Shown here: positions 50,128-59,373 of the stretch, in pieces
Layout: the number at the start of each line of letters is the position of its first letter
How positions within the stretch are numbered: the first letter of the stretch is position 1
Assembly: GCA_015061865.1 (NCBI GenBank)
Contig: SUVU01000001.1
Location: forward strand, 62,001 to 126,000
DNA from: Lentisphaerota bacterium
GTDB lineage: Bacteria > Verrucomicrobiota > Lentisphaeria > Victivallales > Victivallaceae
DNA length: 64,000 bases
Direction: 5' to 3'
Notes under the pieces: model-generated
Told to the model about the DNA's origin: nothing
The model's database searches: none
The model's input: only the letters and a program-made list of their open reading frames with translations
Made by a program: the position numbers and the translations under genes

Positions 50128-50619
50128 TCACCCGTTAGTTTTTTGAATGGCGATCTCCAGCATATCGGCACATTTCCGGTTTTGAAATTCCAAGGCAAAA
50201 TCCAGAGCGCTTTTATTCCGGTAATCTTTTGCTTCCGGTGAGACTCCGGCATCCAGAAAGCGCTGCAGCAGTTCGCTGTTGCCGGTGATGGCGGCGATCA
50301 TCAGCGGTGAACGTCCGGCGAAGTCGGTCTGTTCCGGATTCACCCCGCGCTCCAGCAAAAGTTCGGTGGCAAACGCATTGTTGTAATAAATGCTGTAAAT
50401 CAGTGGTGTCCAGCCATCCGGATCGTCCTGATGATCCAGCGGAGCGCCGTTACGGATCATCTGCAGCACTTCACGGTTGTCGCCGCGCAGAATCGCCATA
50501 CACAATTTGGAACCGAGTTTTGCGCCGTGAGGAGCAAATATATTATCGTAACCGTATTTGCGAGCCGATAAGATGGTGGCAAACGGCCATTTTCTGAGAT
50601 TCCGGAATGAGGAATTCAT
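50128..50619 (-). CDS. Ankyrin-repeat protein
   Basis: A 163-residue cytoplasmic protein. After about 45 residues of basic N-terminus come three to four ankyrin repeats: KLCMAILRGDNREVLQMIRNG, DGWTPLIYSIYYNNAFATELLLERG, GRSPLMIAAITGNSELLQRFLDAG, and NKSALDFALEFQNRK. Ankyrin repeats bind other proteins; the partner is unknown. AAAGGA lies eight bases before the ATG at 50619, and an upstream in-frame start adds a stretch with no clear role. Its stop is five bases from the antiporter start, so it may be part of the decarboxylase operon. Confidence 0.88.
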   Translation of the reverse strand: MNSSFRNLRKWPFATILSARKYGYDNIFAPHGAKLGSKLCMAILRGDNREVLQMIRNGAPLDHQDDPDGWTPLIYSIYYNNAFATELLLERGVNPEQTDFAGRSPLMIAAITGNSELLQRFLDAGVSPEAKDYRNKSALDFALEFQNRKCADMLEIAIQKTNG

Positions 50620-50784
50620 CTTCGTTAATCCTTTTATTAACTTTTTTTCACAATCTTTTTGTCTGTTATGCAATTTAAGCGTTTTCGAAAATAAATCAAG
50701 CGCTGTTTTGACGAAAAAGTGAAAAAATCTGAAATAATTTAATAAATAGCTTAAAATATGGCGGCGTGAGCCACTGCAAATAAA

Positions 50785-50816
50785 AACGGGACTGTTGTTT
50801 TGGCAACAGTCCCGTT
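50785..50816 (-). terminator. Terminator of the ygiQ operon
   Basis: A 13-bp perfect stem (50785-50797 with 50804-50816), followed on the minus strand by a T-run, 17 bases after the ygiQ stop. The stretch 50620-50784 shows no confident promoter. Confidence 0.88.
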
Positions 50817-50832
50817 GGAGCGGTGATCGCGG

Positions 50833-52554
50833 TCAGCGTTTTTTGTTTTTGCGTACCGGTGTACGCCGTTTTTTGAGGACTTGGATCTGCGCACGTCTTT
50901 CGGCAAGACCGCGGTTGACCTCGATTTCGTTTCCGGCAGAATCTTTGCCGGTGTAATACATCGCTGCCCCCATAGTCATCGGCAGCGGAATGTAATCCTG
51001 TACCTGCTGCAAACTCCAGTGGTGGCGGTTGAGGAAATCATCCACGGTTTTCATCTCTTTTTCCGTACAGCCGGGGAAATTGGAGATAAACAGCGGAATA
51101 ATATACTGTTCCAGACCACATTCTTTGCTGATTCGTTCAAATTCACGCATGAATTCATAGAATTCTTCCGGAGTGCCTTTGCGCATCAGTTTCATGACCC
51201 GGGGATGCAGATGCTCCGGTGCGATTTTCATGTGACCGGAAACATGGTGGGCGATCAATTCGTACAGCAGTTCTTTCTGGCGCAGTGCCAGATCGAGCCG
51301 GATGCCGGAATTGATATACAAGTGGCGTATTTCCGGCATTTTGCGCAATGTGCGGAGCATGTGAACCACTGCTTGACCATCGCATTTGTACGATTTGCAC
51401 GGGGTCGGAAACAGACAGCTGACCCGGCGGCATTTTTTACAATTTTCCAAATCGTATGAGCTGCCGAAAAGATTGCCGGCTGCTCCGCCAACGTCGGAAA
51501 TCGTACCTTTGAAATCCGGTCGGGACGAGATGATTTTTGCTTCACGGACAATAGATTCTTCACTGCGGCTCATCACGGTTCTGCCCTGATGAGCAACCAA
51601 ACCGCAGAAAGCACAGCCGCCCGGACAGCCGCGCACCGCCTGAATGGAGTCGGCGATCGCATCAAATGCCGGGATCCGGGACTTGTATTTCGGGTGAGGT
51701 TTGCGGGCATAAGGCAATTCATGCACCCGGTCAAGTTCCTGCGGCGACAGCGGTTCTGCCGGCGGTTCAATGACCAGCAAACGGTCACCGTACTGCTGGA
51801 TCAAGCCGCTGGCACTGTAATAATTCATATTGGCTTCGACCAATTTGGTTTGGGTCATCAACGCATCTTTGTCGGCGAGGACTTCCTCGTAAGAGGGCAG
51901 TTTTACATAGCCGGAGGCATCAAATTCCAATGCGGCTTTTTTGCCCAGCAATCTTGCTGTGCCGCGGATACCAGCCAGTGATTCACCGTCACGCATTCTG
52001 CGGAATGCTTCGGGGGTCGGGCGTTCGCCCATGCCGTAGACCATGATGTCGCATTTGGTGTCCAGCATCATGGACGGACGGATCTTATCCTGCCAATAGT
52101 CGTAATGGGCGACCCGGCGCAAGCTGGCTTCCAGACCTCCGGTCAAAACCGGTTTCCCGGGGAAAGCTCTCCGGGCAAGCTGGGCGTATACCGGCAGTGC
52201 ATGCGGCGGGCGTTTCCCGGTGGCGCCGTTTTCAGAAAACATATCTTCACGGCGCAACCGTCTGCCTGCGGTATACATATTGATCATGGAATCCATGTTG
52301 CCGCTGGTCACGCCAATGCCGATTTTGGGAGTTCCCATTACTTTGAGCGATTCGGGGTCATTCCAATCCGGCTGGGCGACGATACCGACTTTATAGCCGA
52401 GAGATTCCAGTAATCTGCCAATGATCGTAGCGCCGAAAGAGGGGTGGTCGACGTAACAATCACCGGTGATGAGCAGAATATCCAGCTCATCCCAGTGCAG
52501 ACGCTCCATTTCGGCGCGCGACATCGGTAAAAAAGGTGCGGCCGCAGAACTCAT
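50833..52554 (-). CDS. YgiQ-family radical SAM protein
   Basis: A 573-residue radical SAM enzyme. The N-terminal part (LDILLITGDCYVDHPSFGATII) is a B12-binding-like Rossmann fold. The iron-sulfur motif is C310-x3-C314-x2-C317 in RGCPGGCAFCGL. The YgiQ-specific regions MVYGMGERPT and the KKCRRVSCLFPTPC cysteine cluster are also seen. The biochemical function of YgiQ is not established. The basic tail (VLKKRRTPVRKNKKR) is probably nucleic-acid-related or disordered. The start overlaps the stop of the exported small protein gene (ATGA). Confidence 0.92.
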   Translation of the reverse strand: MSSAAAPFLPMSRAEMERLHWDELDILLITGDCYVDHPSFGATIIGRLLESLGYKVGIVAQPDWNDPESLKVMGTPKIGIGVTSGNMDSMINMYTAGRRLRREDMFSENGATGKRPPHALPVYAQLARRAFPGKPVLTGGLEASLRRVAHYDYWQDKIRPSMMLDTKCDIMVYGMGERPTPEAFRRMRDGESLAGIRGTARLLGKKAALEFDASGYVKLPSYEEVLADKDALMTQTKLVEANMNYYSASGLIQQYGDRLLVIEPPAEPLSPQELDRVHELPYARKPHPKYKSRIPAFDAIADSIQAVRGCPGGCAFCGLVAHQGRTVMSRSEESIVREAKIISSRPDFKGTISDVGGAAGNLFGSSYDLENCKKCRRVSCLFPTPCKSYKCDGQAVVHMLRTLRKMPEIRHLYINSGIRLDLALRQKELLYELIAHHVSGHMKIAPEHLHPRVMKLMRKGTPEEFYEFMREFERISKECGLEQYIIPLFISNFPGCTEKEMKTVDDFLNRHHWSLQQVQDYIPLPMTMGAAMYYTGKDSAGNEIEVNRGLAERRAQIQVLKKRRTPVRKNKKR

Positions 52555-53066
52555 TTGGAGTTTTTCCTGATCAAACCGGCAGCCGGAATGTCCGTGGGCG
52601 AAGTCAACCGCTGATAACCGGTGCCGGTGAATGGCACTTGCAAATCATAAGTTCCGTCCAGCGGCGGCAGATTGCATTTTAATTTCAAAGAGCCGGCATG
52701 CTGCGGCAGCTTCTCAATAATGAAAAGCAATTGCAAAATTTTGTCTGCTCCGGAAATCTCGCTTTCAGTATAATTAAACTTTTTCCCGTTGAAATTTATC
52801 GCCACGCAGGGATAAGTTTTTCCTGAAGACTCCAGGGAATAATCGAAAATACTGATTTTACGTCCGGAATCCAGCTTGACCGATATTACTGCATAAAGCC
52901 GGTTCTGGGGCAATTCCGGAAACGTGATTTTGTCGTCGATGCGACCCATAGCCGGAGCCGTGGAAGATGTTTCCGCCGCCATGATTTTACCGGAACGGAA
53001 AAATATGACCTCCGCATGCAGCGAAAATACTGCTGTCAACAGTAAAAATACACTCAGTTTTTTCAT
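52551..53066 (-). CDS. Exported protein of unknown function
   Basis: A 171-residue protein that I do not recognise. It begins with a signal peptide (MKKLSVFLLLTAVFSLHAEV), so it is exported. The mature part is beta-rich, with FRSGKIMAAE, LYAVISVKLDSGRKISIFDY and DGTYDLQVPFTGTGYQ segments. The start at 53066 is preferred over a TTG two codons upstream because it gives a clean signal peptide. It lies between a secreted beta-helix protein gene and ygiQ in one coupled unit; overlapping stop and start codons suggest the exported pair is made together. Confidence 0.75.
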   Translation of the reverse strand: MKKLSVFLLLTAVFSLHAEVIFFRSGKIMAAETSSTAPAMGRIDDKITFPELPQNRLYAVISVKLDSGRKISIFDYSLESSGKTYPCVAINFNGKKFNYTESEISGADKILQLLFIIEKLPQHAGSLKLKCNLPPLDGTYDLQVPFTGTGYQRLTSPTDIPAAGLIRKNSK

Positions 53067-53068
53067 TA

Positions 53069-54319
53069 TCAATAACCTGTGTTGAGCAGAGATTTTTCCA
53101 GATTACCACCGAAAATAGCAAACAAATCAGTTTTGGCAGCGTGGATTTTTTTCAACAATTCTTCTTTGGGGGAAACGGTGATGCCGTTGCGTTTGGAGGT
53201 TTTGGCATAACCGGTAACTTGCACCTGATCGAAATTTACATTGACATTGCCTTTGCCGGCAATGGTGAATACGGCTTTGGGGTTGTTGCACACGCCGACG
53301 ATATTTTCCGCTTTACCGGTCTGAACGTCGCTTTTATTGCGGGCGATCCACAGACAGCCGCTGGCGGAATCCCCGAGGAAAAAGATATTTTTGAAATCGT
53401 TGTGGGTCGATGCCGTAAAGAATAATTCTCTGCCGTTGATTTTTTCGGCATAGACATTTTCGTGGGTGCAGCGGGCCTGCTGAACATGGCAGATACCAGT
53501 GGAGCACCCGATGAAAACCGCATTTTTGAGCGAAATCGTACAGGCTTCATGGGCGCTGATGCCGTCATCGCCGCAGTAGATGGAAGCAACGTTTTCAAAG
53601 TGGACGTTCCGGCACTGTCCATGGATATTGTAACCGTCGTTATGGAAATTTTTGACGATAATATTTTTGACGATCACATTGCTGGTGGTGCCGCGAACCA
53701 TCACACCTTCGGTTTTATTGCGCATCGGTTCCATAACTCTGCCGTCTGCCAGAGTCGCACCTTCGGGCAGGCGGACGAAATATTCAAAATTGAACTGTTT
53801 ATGCGGGCCTTTGGACGGCACTTCAGCGCCGCGGACGATCGTCCATTCGCCGGGGGCAAGATCGGCGACTTTTTTGTACGGGGCGGATTTTGCCGAGGCT
53901 TTGGAAACTCTGCCCATCCGGTTCATTTTGCCATCAATGACCATGTAGTATCTGCTGGTCCAGTTGCGGCCGGTTTTGAGGGTTTTGGAATAAAGGCCAG
54001 GTTTGACCTCTTTCCAGACTTTGGGATCAAGCGGCACCGAGCCGATGAAAATATTATTCATGGCGTTGATCGTGATCGGTTTATCCGGAGTACCGCAGAG
54101 GTTTTGCAGCCGGATGGAGTCGCAGATCGGTTTTGCCGAGGGCAGAATATAGATCGTATCGCCGGGTTTTGCCAGTTTCGCCGCCCGTTCAAAATTCGCC
54201 AGCGGCGCTTCTTTGGTGCCCGGATTGCGGTTTTTGCCGGTGTTGTAATCCACAAAAATATCTGCGGCATAACTTCCCAGCGCCGCAATTGCAAACAATG
54301 CGATCAGACTTTTTTTCAT
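53069..54319 (-). CDS. Secreted right-handed beta-helix protein (pectate-lyase-like fold)
   Basis: A 416-residue exported protein with signal peptide (LIALFAIAALGSYAADI). The opening DIFVDYNTGKNRNPGTKEAPL is the typical start of DUF1565/parallel-beta-helix proteins. From about residue 200 there are successive short strands with N/V/I patterns, such as NVIVKNIIVKNFHNDGYNIHG and NVHFENVASIYCGDDGISAH, as in PbH1 repeats of polysaccharide lyases and epimerases. A catalytic site cannot be named. Polysaccharide breakdown or modification outside the cell is the usual role. AGGAGGT lies before the start. It leads a unit with an exported protein gene and ygiQ. Confidence 0.85.
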   Translation of the reverse strand: MKKSLIALFAIAALGSYAADIFVDYNTGKNRNPGTKEAPLANFERAAKLAKPGDTIYILPSAKPICDSIRLQNLCGTPDKPITINAMNNIFIGSVPLDPKVWKEVKPGLYSKTLKTGRNWTSRYYMVIDGKMNRMGRVSKASAKSAPYKKVADLAPGEWTIVRGAEVPSKGPHKQFNFEYFVRLPEGATLADGRVMEPMRNKTEGVMVRGTTSNVIVKNIIVKNFHNDGYNIHGQCRNVHFENVASIYCGDDGISAHEACTISLKNAVFIGCSTGICHVQQARCTHENVYAEKINGRELFFTASTHNDFKNIFFLGDSASGCLWIARNKSDVQTGKAENIVGVCNNPKAVFTIAGKGNVNVNFDQVQVTGYAKTSKRNGITVSPKEELLKKIHAAKTDLFAIFGGNLEKSLLNTGY

Positions 54320-54350
54320 AAAAACCTCCTGTGAAAATGGTTATTGCAAT

Positions 54351-54379
54351 ACAATAATACCGGAATTGAAAAATGTCAA
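54351..54379 (-). promoter_or_regulatory. Promoter of the beta-helix / ygiQ unit
   Basis: On the minus strand: TTGACA (54379-54374), 17 bases, TATTGT (54356-54351). It starts just past the stop of the upstream HAD gene. Confidence 0.5.
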
Positions 54380-54392
54380 TATATTATGACTG

Positions 54393-54965
54393 CTAAAACC
54401 CCAGTTTTTTCAATTCCGCCTGCAACGCTCCGGCACCGGTGAAACAACAGGCGTGCCAGTTGCGGCGATGCGCTCCGGCGATCAGTTCGGCCCGGTCATC
54501 AACATAAAGATCGGGTTTGCCGAATATCGCTTCAAAACGGTCAAACATGGGGGCTTGGGGTTTCAACGCTCCGCTTTCAAAACTGTATATCCCGTGCGGC
54601 ACATGGACTGCCGCCGGAAAAATTTCCCGGGTACGGCGCAGGTGAGTGGGGGAAATATCAGAGAAAAAGACCGCTTTTATGTTGCGGGACGGGAAAGAAT
54701 TCACCAGTTCCACCATGCCCGGCACCGGTTCGATCAGGATGCTGTCAAATGCTTCAGCGATTTCATCCGGGGTGAAACGTGCCTGAAAAAGTGCGTGCAT
54801 GGCATTGAAAAATTCCGCTTCGGTCATGTCGCCGCATTCATACGCCAGCGCCACTTGCCGCAACTCGTCCGGAATGGCCGCAAGTCCCAATTTGCGGACA
54901 CAGTTGAGGTGATCGATCCTGATGCAGACATTGCCGATATCCAGTGCAAGCAGAAGTTTTTTCAT
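54393..54965 (-). CDS. HAD-IA family hydrolase (YihX-like)
   Basis: A 190-residue haloacid-dehalogenase-fold protein. Motif I reads LALDIGNVCIRID; the second acidic position is replaced by Asn, as in the YihX-like alpha-D-glucose-1-phosphate phosphatase group where D-x-G-N is usual. Motif II is FFSDISPTH near residue 100, motif III the Lys in SGALKPQAPMF, and motif IV is LYVDDRAEL near residue 152. A glucose-1-phosphate substrate would fit the glycogen genes of this window but cannot be shown. Its start overlaps the MFS stop (ATGA), so the two genes are coupled. Confidence 0.82.
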   Translation of the reverse strand: MKKLLLALDIGNVCIRIDHLNCVRKLGLAAIPDELRQVALAYECGDMTEAEFFNAMHALFQARFTPDEIAEAFDSILIEPVPGMVELVNSFPSRNIKAVFFSDISPTHLRRTREIFPAAVHVPHGIYSFESGALKPQAPMFDRFEAIFGKPDLYVDDRAELIAGAHRRNWHACCFTGAGALQAELKKLGF

Positions 54966-56185
54966 ATTTTTTCCTTTTTCCAGAAAAGTTGATCACAGAG
55001 GATTATTCCCGCATACAGCAGCAGCGTGGCGGGGATCAGCATAAATGCGCCCTGAAGTCCGAAACGGTCACCGAGAACGCCGATGATCCAGGTGAAAAAT
55101 CCGCAACCGGGGACTCCGATCGCCGAAAAATAGATGTAAAGCATCGTGGAATCCAGATGCGGCAGCTTGCCGACTCCGTAGACCTGCAAGGTCGGCCAGT
55201 ACGGGGCAATGCCGATCCCGCACAGAAACAGGATCATCAGCAGTACGGTGAACATCAGTACCGGTGAAGAAAAATGTGCCGGTTTGATAAAAGCAAGCAG
55301 CAAAGTCAGGGGAATCGTGCCGAGCGAACTGCCCAGCAGGATGTTTTTCAGGTTGTTCATGGAAGCAATGTGGGCAAAGAAGTTTCTGCCGACAAACATT
55401 CCGGCGGCAATGGCAGCCGTGCCGGAACCGGCAAGCAGCGGAGACGCACCGAATGTCAGTTCCAGAAATGCCGCCGACCAGAAAGTCAGGCAGAATTCAG
55501 CTCCGGCTCCGGCAAACATGCCGGCGCAGAACAGCCAGAAGCGGAAACTTTTGCAAATTTCTGCCGAGAGGCGCAAAATATCTGCAGTGTTTTGTTTTAC
55601 TGAACTTTCAGGATAGCGGCTGCGGGCAGATTCTTTCCATACAAAACACAGTGAAACCAGCATCCCGAAAAGTCCGTAACCGAATACCGTAAGCCGCCAC
55701 GATACGCCCAGTGAGAGCAGACAGCCCGCACCGAGAACGCATATCGCAATACCGACCGACCAGAATGAATGAGCGATATTGACGTGCTTTTCCGGATTGT
55801 CCGGATGCAGATCCTGCACAAACGGAGTCGCCAAACCTTCACAGATGCCTTCGCCCAATCCGGCAATCAGCAGCAGTGGAATGAGCAGCCAATAGCCGGG
55901 GGCAAAGGCACAGCCCATGATCCCGGCGCCCATGATGAATAATGCCGTACCCATCGGCAGACGTTTGCCGAATTTAGCGGCAACAAAACCGCAGCTGAGC
56001 AGTGAAAACAGCATGGCGGTACAGCGTGCCAGATGCAAGACTCCGCCTGAACCCATGCCGCCGTCATCCAGCGGAAAATTCAGTTCTTTCCCCATTGCCA
56101 CCAGAGCGATCGGGATTATCAATGAGCAGCCGGCATAGGCGGTAAATGCCGCACAGGCGGCGAAATCGTAGCGTGAGATTTTCAT
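54962..56185 (-). CDS. Major facilitator superfamily transporter
   Basis: A 407-residue membrane protein with about 12 predicted helices, in two halves. The loop after helix 2 (KFGKRLPMGTALFIMGAG) holds the MFS motif A region, and a central basic loop separates the halves (KESARSRYPESSVKQ). The segment LGEGICEGLATPFVQDLHPDNPEKH near residue 110 is typical of fucose/sugar-permease-like members. Substrate unknown, perhaps a sugar or oligosaccharide. It is the first gene of a pair with the HAD phosphatase and has its own promoter. Confidence 0.87.
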   Translation of the reverse strand: MKISRYDFAACAAFTAYAGCSLIIPIALVAMGKELNFPLDDGGMGSGGVLHLARCTAMLFSLLSCGFVAAKFGKRLPMGTALFIMGAGIMGCAFAPGYWLLIPLLLIAGLGEGICEGLATPFVQDLHPDNPEKHVNIAHSFWSVGIAICVLGAGCLLSLGVSWRLTVFGYGLFGMLVSLCFVWKESARSRYPESSVKQNTADILRLSAEICKSFRFWLFCAGMFAGAGAEFCLTFWSAAFLELTFGASPLLAGSGTAAIAAGMFVGRNFFAHIASMNNLKNILLGSSLGTIPLTLLLAFIKPAHFSSPVLMFTVLLMILFLCGIGIAPYWPTLQVYGVGKLPHLDSTMLYIYFSAIGVPGCGFFTWIIGVLGDRFGLQGAFMLIPATLLLYAGIILCDQLFWKKEKI

Positions 56186-56225
56186 AAAAAAATTTTTCCG
56201 GGTTAAAGTTAAACGGTATTTTCAT

Positions 56226-56254
56226 AATATACCATTAAAACAGTGTCTCCGCAA
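56226..56254 (-). promoter_or_regulatory. Promoter of the MFS / HAD unit
   Basis: On the minus strand: TTGCGG (56254-56249), 17 bases, TATATT (56231-56226). It is divergent from the cysK promoter. Confidence 0.5.
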
Positions 56255-56275
56255 ATGATTTTTGCGCTGAAACCC

Positions 56276-56304
56276 TTGTATTTGAGGTCGGATGATGGTA
56301 TTTT
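56276..56304 (+). promoter_or_regulatory. Promoter of cysK
   Basis: TTGTAT (56276-56281), 17 bases, TATTTT (56299-56304), about 35 bases before the start. AGGAAGGA is the ribosome site. Confidence 0.5.
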
Positions 56305-56337
56305 AAGACAGAATCGTATTTACAGGAAGGATTTGAC

Positions 56338-57258
56338 ATGGCACACATCGCACCGGATATAACTGCGACCGTCGGCAATACGCCGCTGGTCAGAATCAAT
56401 AATTTACCGCATGGCAACGCCGATTTGCTGGCAAAAGTGGAATTTTTCAATCCCGGCGGGTCAGTAAAAGACCGGGTGGGAATGGAGATGATTTCTGCGG
56501 CGGAACAGGCTGGAAAACTGGCTCCGGGGGGAGTCATCATTGAACCCACCAGCGGCAATACCGGCATCGGACTGGCGATCGCCGCCGCAGTCAAAGGTTA
56601 TCATCTGATTTTGACCATGCCGGATACCATGAGCGTGGAACGGCGCAAACTGGCGGCGGCATTCGGGGCGGAGATCGTGTTGACTCCGGGCGATGAGGGC
56701 ATGACCGGGGCGATCCGCAAAGCTGAAGCTCTTGCCGCAGCAATCCCCGGTGCCATCATCCCCCAGCAATTTGCCAATCCCGCCAATCCGGCGGCACACG
56801 AAAAATCCACCGGACCGGAAATCTGGCGTGACACCGACGGCAAAGTCGATATTTTTGTCAGTACCGTCGGTACCGGCGGCACATTGACCGGCACCGGAGC
56901 TTTTTTGAAACAGCAGAATCCGGGGGTGAAAGTAATTGCCGTGGAGCCGGATGCCAGTGCTGTGCTTTCCGGCGGCAAGCCGGGGCTGCATAAAATTCAG
57001 GGGATCGGTGCCGGATTCATTCCGGAAGTTCTGGATACGGCATTGATAGATGAAGTGATCGCTGTTTCTGCTGAAAATGCCGGTGATGCCGCCCGGGAAG
57101 CGGCCAAAAAAGAGGGGATGCTGGTCGGGATATCCTCCGGGGCGGCTCTTTATGCGGCTCAATTAGTGGCTCAACGTCCGGAATCGGCGGGCAAAACGAT
57201 CGTGGTATTGCTGCCGGATACCGGTGAAAGATATTTGTCAACATGGTTGTTTGAGTGA
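56338..57258 (+). CDS. cysK: Cysteine synthase A (O-acetylserine sulfhydrylase)
   Basis: A 306-residue PLP enzyme that makes cysteine from O-acetylserine and sulfide. [12 protein letters not shown] opens the protein; the cofactor lysine is K44 in [22 protein letters not shown] near residue 68 binds the substrate carboxylate, [13 protein letters not shown] near residue 180 the cofactor phosphate, and [12 protein letters not shown] near residue 260 is the C-terminal block. The length is typical. It is followed by nadA after 21 bases, so the two may be one unit. Confidence 0.95.
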   Translation: MAHIAPDITATVGNTPLVRINNLPHGNADLLAKVEFFNPGGSVKDRVGMEMISAAEQAGKLAPGGVIIEPTSGNTGIGLAIAAAVKGYHLILTMPDTMSVERRKLAAAFGAEIVLTPGDEGMTGAIRKAEALAAAIPGAIIPQQFANPANPAAHEKSTGPEIWRDTDGKVDIFVSTVGTGGTLTGTGAFLKQQNPGVKVIAVEPDASAVLSGGKPGLHKIQGIGAGFIPEVLDTALIDEVIAVSAENAGDAAREAAKKEGMLVGISSGAALYAAQLVAQRPESAGKTIVVLLPDTGERYLSTWLFE

Positions 57259-57279
57259 TAAAATCCGGAGGGTGAAATC

Positions 57280-58182
57280 ATGCATATTCTTAAGGAAATC
57301 GCTGAACTTAAAGCCGCACGCAATGCGGTGATCCTGGCTCACAATTACACTGACAGTGCCATTCAGGATATTGCCGATTATGTGGGAGATTCGCTGGAAT
57401 TATCCCGCAAAGCCGCTGAATGTAACGCCCCGGTGATCGTGTTTTGCGGAGTGCGTTTTATGGCGGAAACGGCAAAAATCCTTTCGCCGCAATCCATCGT
57501 TCTGCATCCGGAACCTGGCGCCGGCTGTCCGATGGCAGATATGGCTGATCCGGATGAAGTGGCTGCTTACAAAAAAGCTCACCCGGACACGCTGCTGGTG
57601 GCGTATGTGAATACCACCGCCGCAACGAAACGGGAAGTTGACCTCTGCTGTACCAGCGGCAACGCTGAAAAAATCATTTCCGCACTGCCTGCCGGACAGA
57701 AAATTATGTTTCTGCCCGATGCCAATCTCGGCAACAACGTTTCCGGCAAGCTGAGCCGTCCCATGAATTTCTGGCACGGCTGCTGTCCGATCCACGACCG
57801 GGTCACGCCGTCGGATATTGAAAAAGCCCGGGCGGCGCACCCCAGCGCCCCGGTGATCGTGCATCCGGAGTGCCGTCCTGAAGTCGTGGCTCTGGCTGAT
57901 GCGGCGTTGAGTACCGGCGGTATGTTGAAGTTTGTCAGCGACAGTAAGGCTGCGGAATTTATCATCGGCACTGAAATCGGCATCCTGCACCGGATGCGCA
58001 ATGAAAATCCGGGCAAAAAATTCTATCCGCTTGACCCGGCTCCGGTGTGTGTGGATATGAAAAAAATCACGTTGGAAAAAGTGCGTGACACTCTGCGTGA
58101 TCTTGAACCGCAAATCGAATTGGATGCTGATACGATCGCCCGGGCTGCGAAACCGATCGAGAAAATGCTGGAAATGTCCTGA
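57280..58182 (+). CDS. nadA: Quinolinate synthase
   Basis: A 300-residue [4Fe-4S] enzyme that condenses iminoaspartate with dihydroxyacetone phosphate to quinolinate in NAD synthesis. The opening AVILAHNYTDSAIQDIADYVGDSLELSR is the substrate-binding repeat 1 region. Candidate cluster cysteines are C83 in GAGCPMAD, C168/C169 in WHGCCPIHDR, and C257 in APVCVDMKK, at almost the positions known in Thermotoga. The HPECRPEV block near residue 195 is also conserved. The stop overlaps the next start (TGATG). No nadB or nadC gene is in the window. Confidence 0.96.
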   Translation: MHILKEIAELKAARNAVILAHNYTDSAIQDIADYVGDSLELSRKAAECNAPVIVFCGVRFMAETAKILSPQSIVLHPEPGAGCPMADMADPDEVAAYKKAHPDTLLVAYVNTTAATKREVDLCCTSGNAEKIISALPAGQKIMFLPDANLGNNVSGKLSRPMNFWHGCCPIHDRVTPSDIEKARAAHPSAPVIVHPECRPEVVALADAALSTGGMLKFVSDSKAAEFIIGTEIGILHRMRNENPGKKFYPLDPAPVCVDMKKITLEKVRDTLRDLEPQIELDADTIARAAKPIEKMLEMS

Positions 58183-59303
58183 TGTTTCTGCTGTTTTGCC
58201 TTTCGATCGCCATAATTGCCATCTGGCGGGGAATAATGCCGTTTAAAATGGCAAAATGGCTGAAAATCGTTCTGTCTTGGTGGGCGTTTTTGATCGCATT
58301 TAATTTTGTCATTTTGCGGGGCGCCGGTCTGGAAAATCTGCCGGTGCCGGTGCTGCTGACTGTCGCCTGGTTTTTTTCCGTGCAGGCTGTTTATATCATG
58401 GGACTGGCGGTGTATGAAACCGGGTACTGGGCGCTGCGCTGGATATGGCATCGGCGCAAACGCACGGTGCCGGCGGTAATGGATCTCTGGTATTGGCGGG
58501 CAGGGGTGCTGCTGTTGGCGGCGGTGATAGCTTCGGTCGGGATGTATAATGCTTTGAAAATGCCGGAAGTCCGGGAGTATGAGCTTGTGTTGAACGATTT
58601 GCCGCCGGAATTGGACGGCATGACGGTCGTCCAATTGGCGGATATCCATGCCGACCGGATCACCGACGGGGAACGGGTGGCGGCGATCGTGCGGCGGGCG
58701 AATGAGCTGCAGCCGGATTTGATCGTACTGACCGGCGATATAGTTGACCGGCGGGTGGAGGTTATCGAAAAAGATTTGCTCTGTCTCGGCAGTTTGCGTG
58801 CCAGATACGGCGTGTTTGGAGTGCCGGGGAATCACGAATATTACTCCGGGTACAGTAAATGGATGGAATTTTTGCGCTCCACGGGAATCACGATGCTGGA
58901 AAACAGTCATGCGGTGATTGCTGACGGCAGGATCGTTCTCGGCGGGACAACCGATCTTGCCGCAGAAAAACTGGATATGGAAATGCCCGATCCTGCCAAA
59001 ACTTTTGCCAACGCTCCGGAGGGAAAAATGCGTTTGCTTTTGGCGCATCAGCCTAAAGTTGCGCCGCTGGCGGCAGAAGCCCACGTCGCACTGCAATTAT
59101 CCGGTCACACTCACGGCGGGATGCTTTACGGGTTTGATCTGATCGTTGCCGCATTTAATTACGGTATGGTTTCCGGGGAATACGATTACGGCAAAACAAA
59201 AGTTTTTATTTCCAACGGCACCGGCATCTGGAGTGGTTTCCCGGTGCGTTTCGGCAGGGCTTCTGAAATCGTTTTTTTGCGTTTGCGGGCGGTGAAACGG
59301 TAA
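58182..59303 (+). CDS. Membrane-anchored calcineurin-like metallophosphoesterase (YkuE/YaeI-like)
   Basis: A 373-residue protein. The first 125 residues hold about four membrane helices (for example LFCLSIAIIAIW and VLLLAAVIASVGMYNAL). The phosphoesterase domain follows with VVQLADIHADRI near residue 152, VLTGDIVDRRV near residue 186, GVPGNHEYYSG near residue 212, LLLAHQPK near residue 288, and LSGHTHGGM near residue 307: a complete metal site. Related enzymes with this architecture act on lipid headgroups such as UDP-diacylglucosamine or undecaprenyl compounds. The gene is coupled to nadA by a TGATG overlap, with no obvious functional link. Confidence 0.9.
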   Translation: MFLLFCLSIAIIAIWRGIMPFKMAKWLKIVLSWWAFLIAFNFVILRGAGLENLPVPVLLTVAWFFSVQAVYIMGLAVYETGYWALRWIWHRRKRTVPAVMDLWYWRAGVLLLAAVIASVGMYNALKMPEVREYELVLNDLPPELDGMTVVQLADIHADRITDGERVAAIVRRANELQPDLIVLTGDIVDRRVEVIEKDLLCLGSLRARYGVFGVPGNHEYYSGYSKWMEFLRSTGITMLENSHAVIADGRIVLGGTTDLAAEKLDMEMPDPAKTFANAPEGKMRLLLAHQPKVAPLAAEAHVALQLSGHTHGGMLYGFDLIVAAFNYGMVSGEYDYGKTKVFISNGTGIWSGFPVRFGRASEIVFLRLRAVKR

Positions 59304-59329
59304 AAAAAGCAGATTTTTGCCGGAATCAT

Positions 59330-59358
59330 TTGAAAAATTGCCGTTGTGACAGTATAGT
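59330..59358 (+). promoter_or_regulatory. Promoter of the tRNA gene
   Basis: TTGAAA (59330-59335), 17 bases, TATAGT (59353-59358), 15 bases before the mature 5' end. Confidence 0.6.
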
Positions 59359-59373
59359 AAGCAATACACCAAT

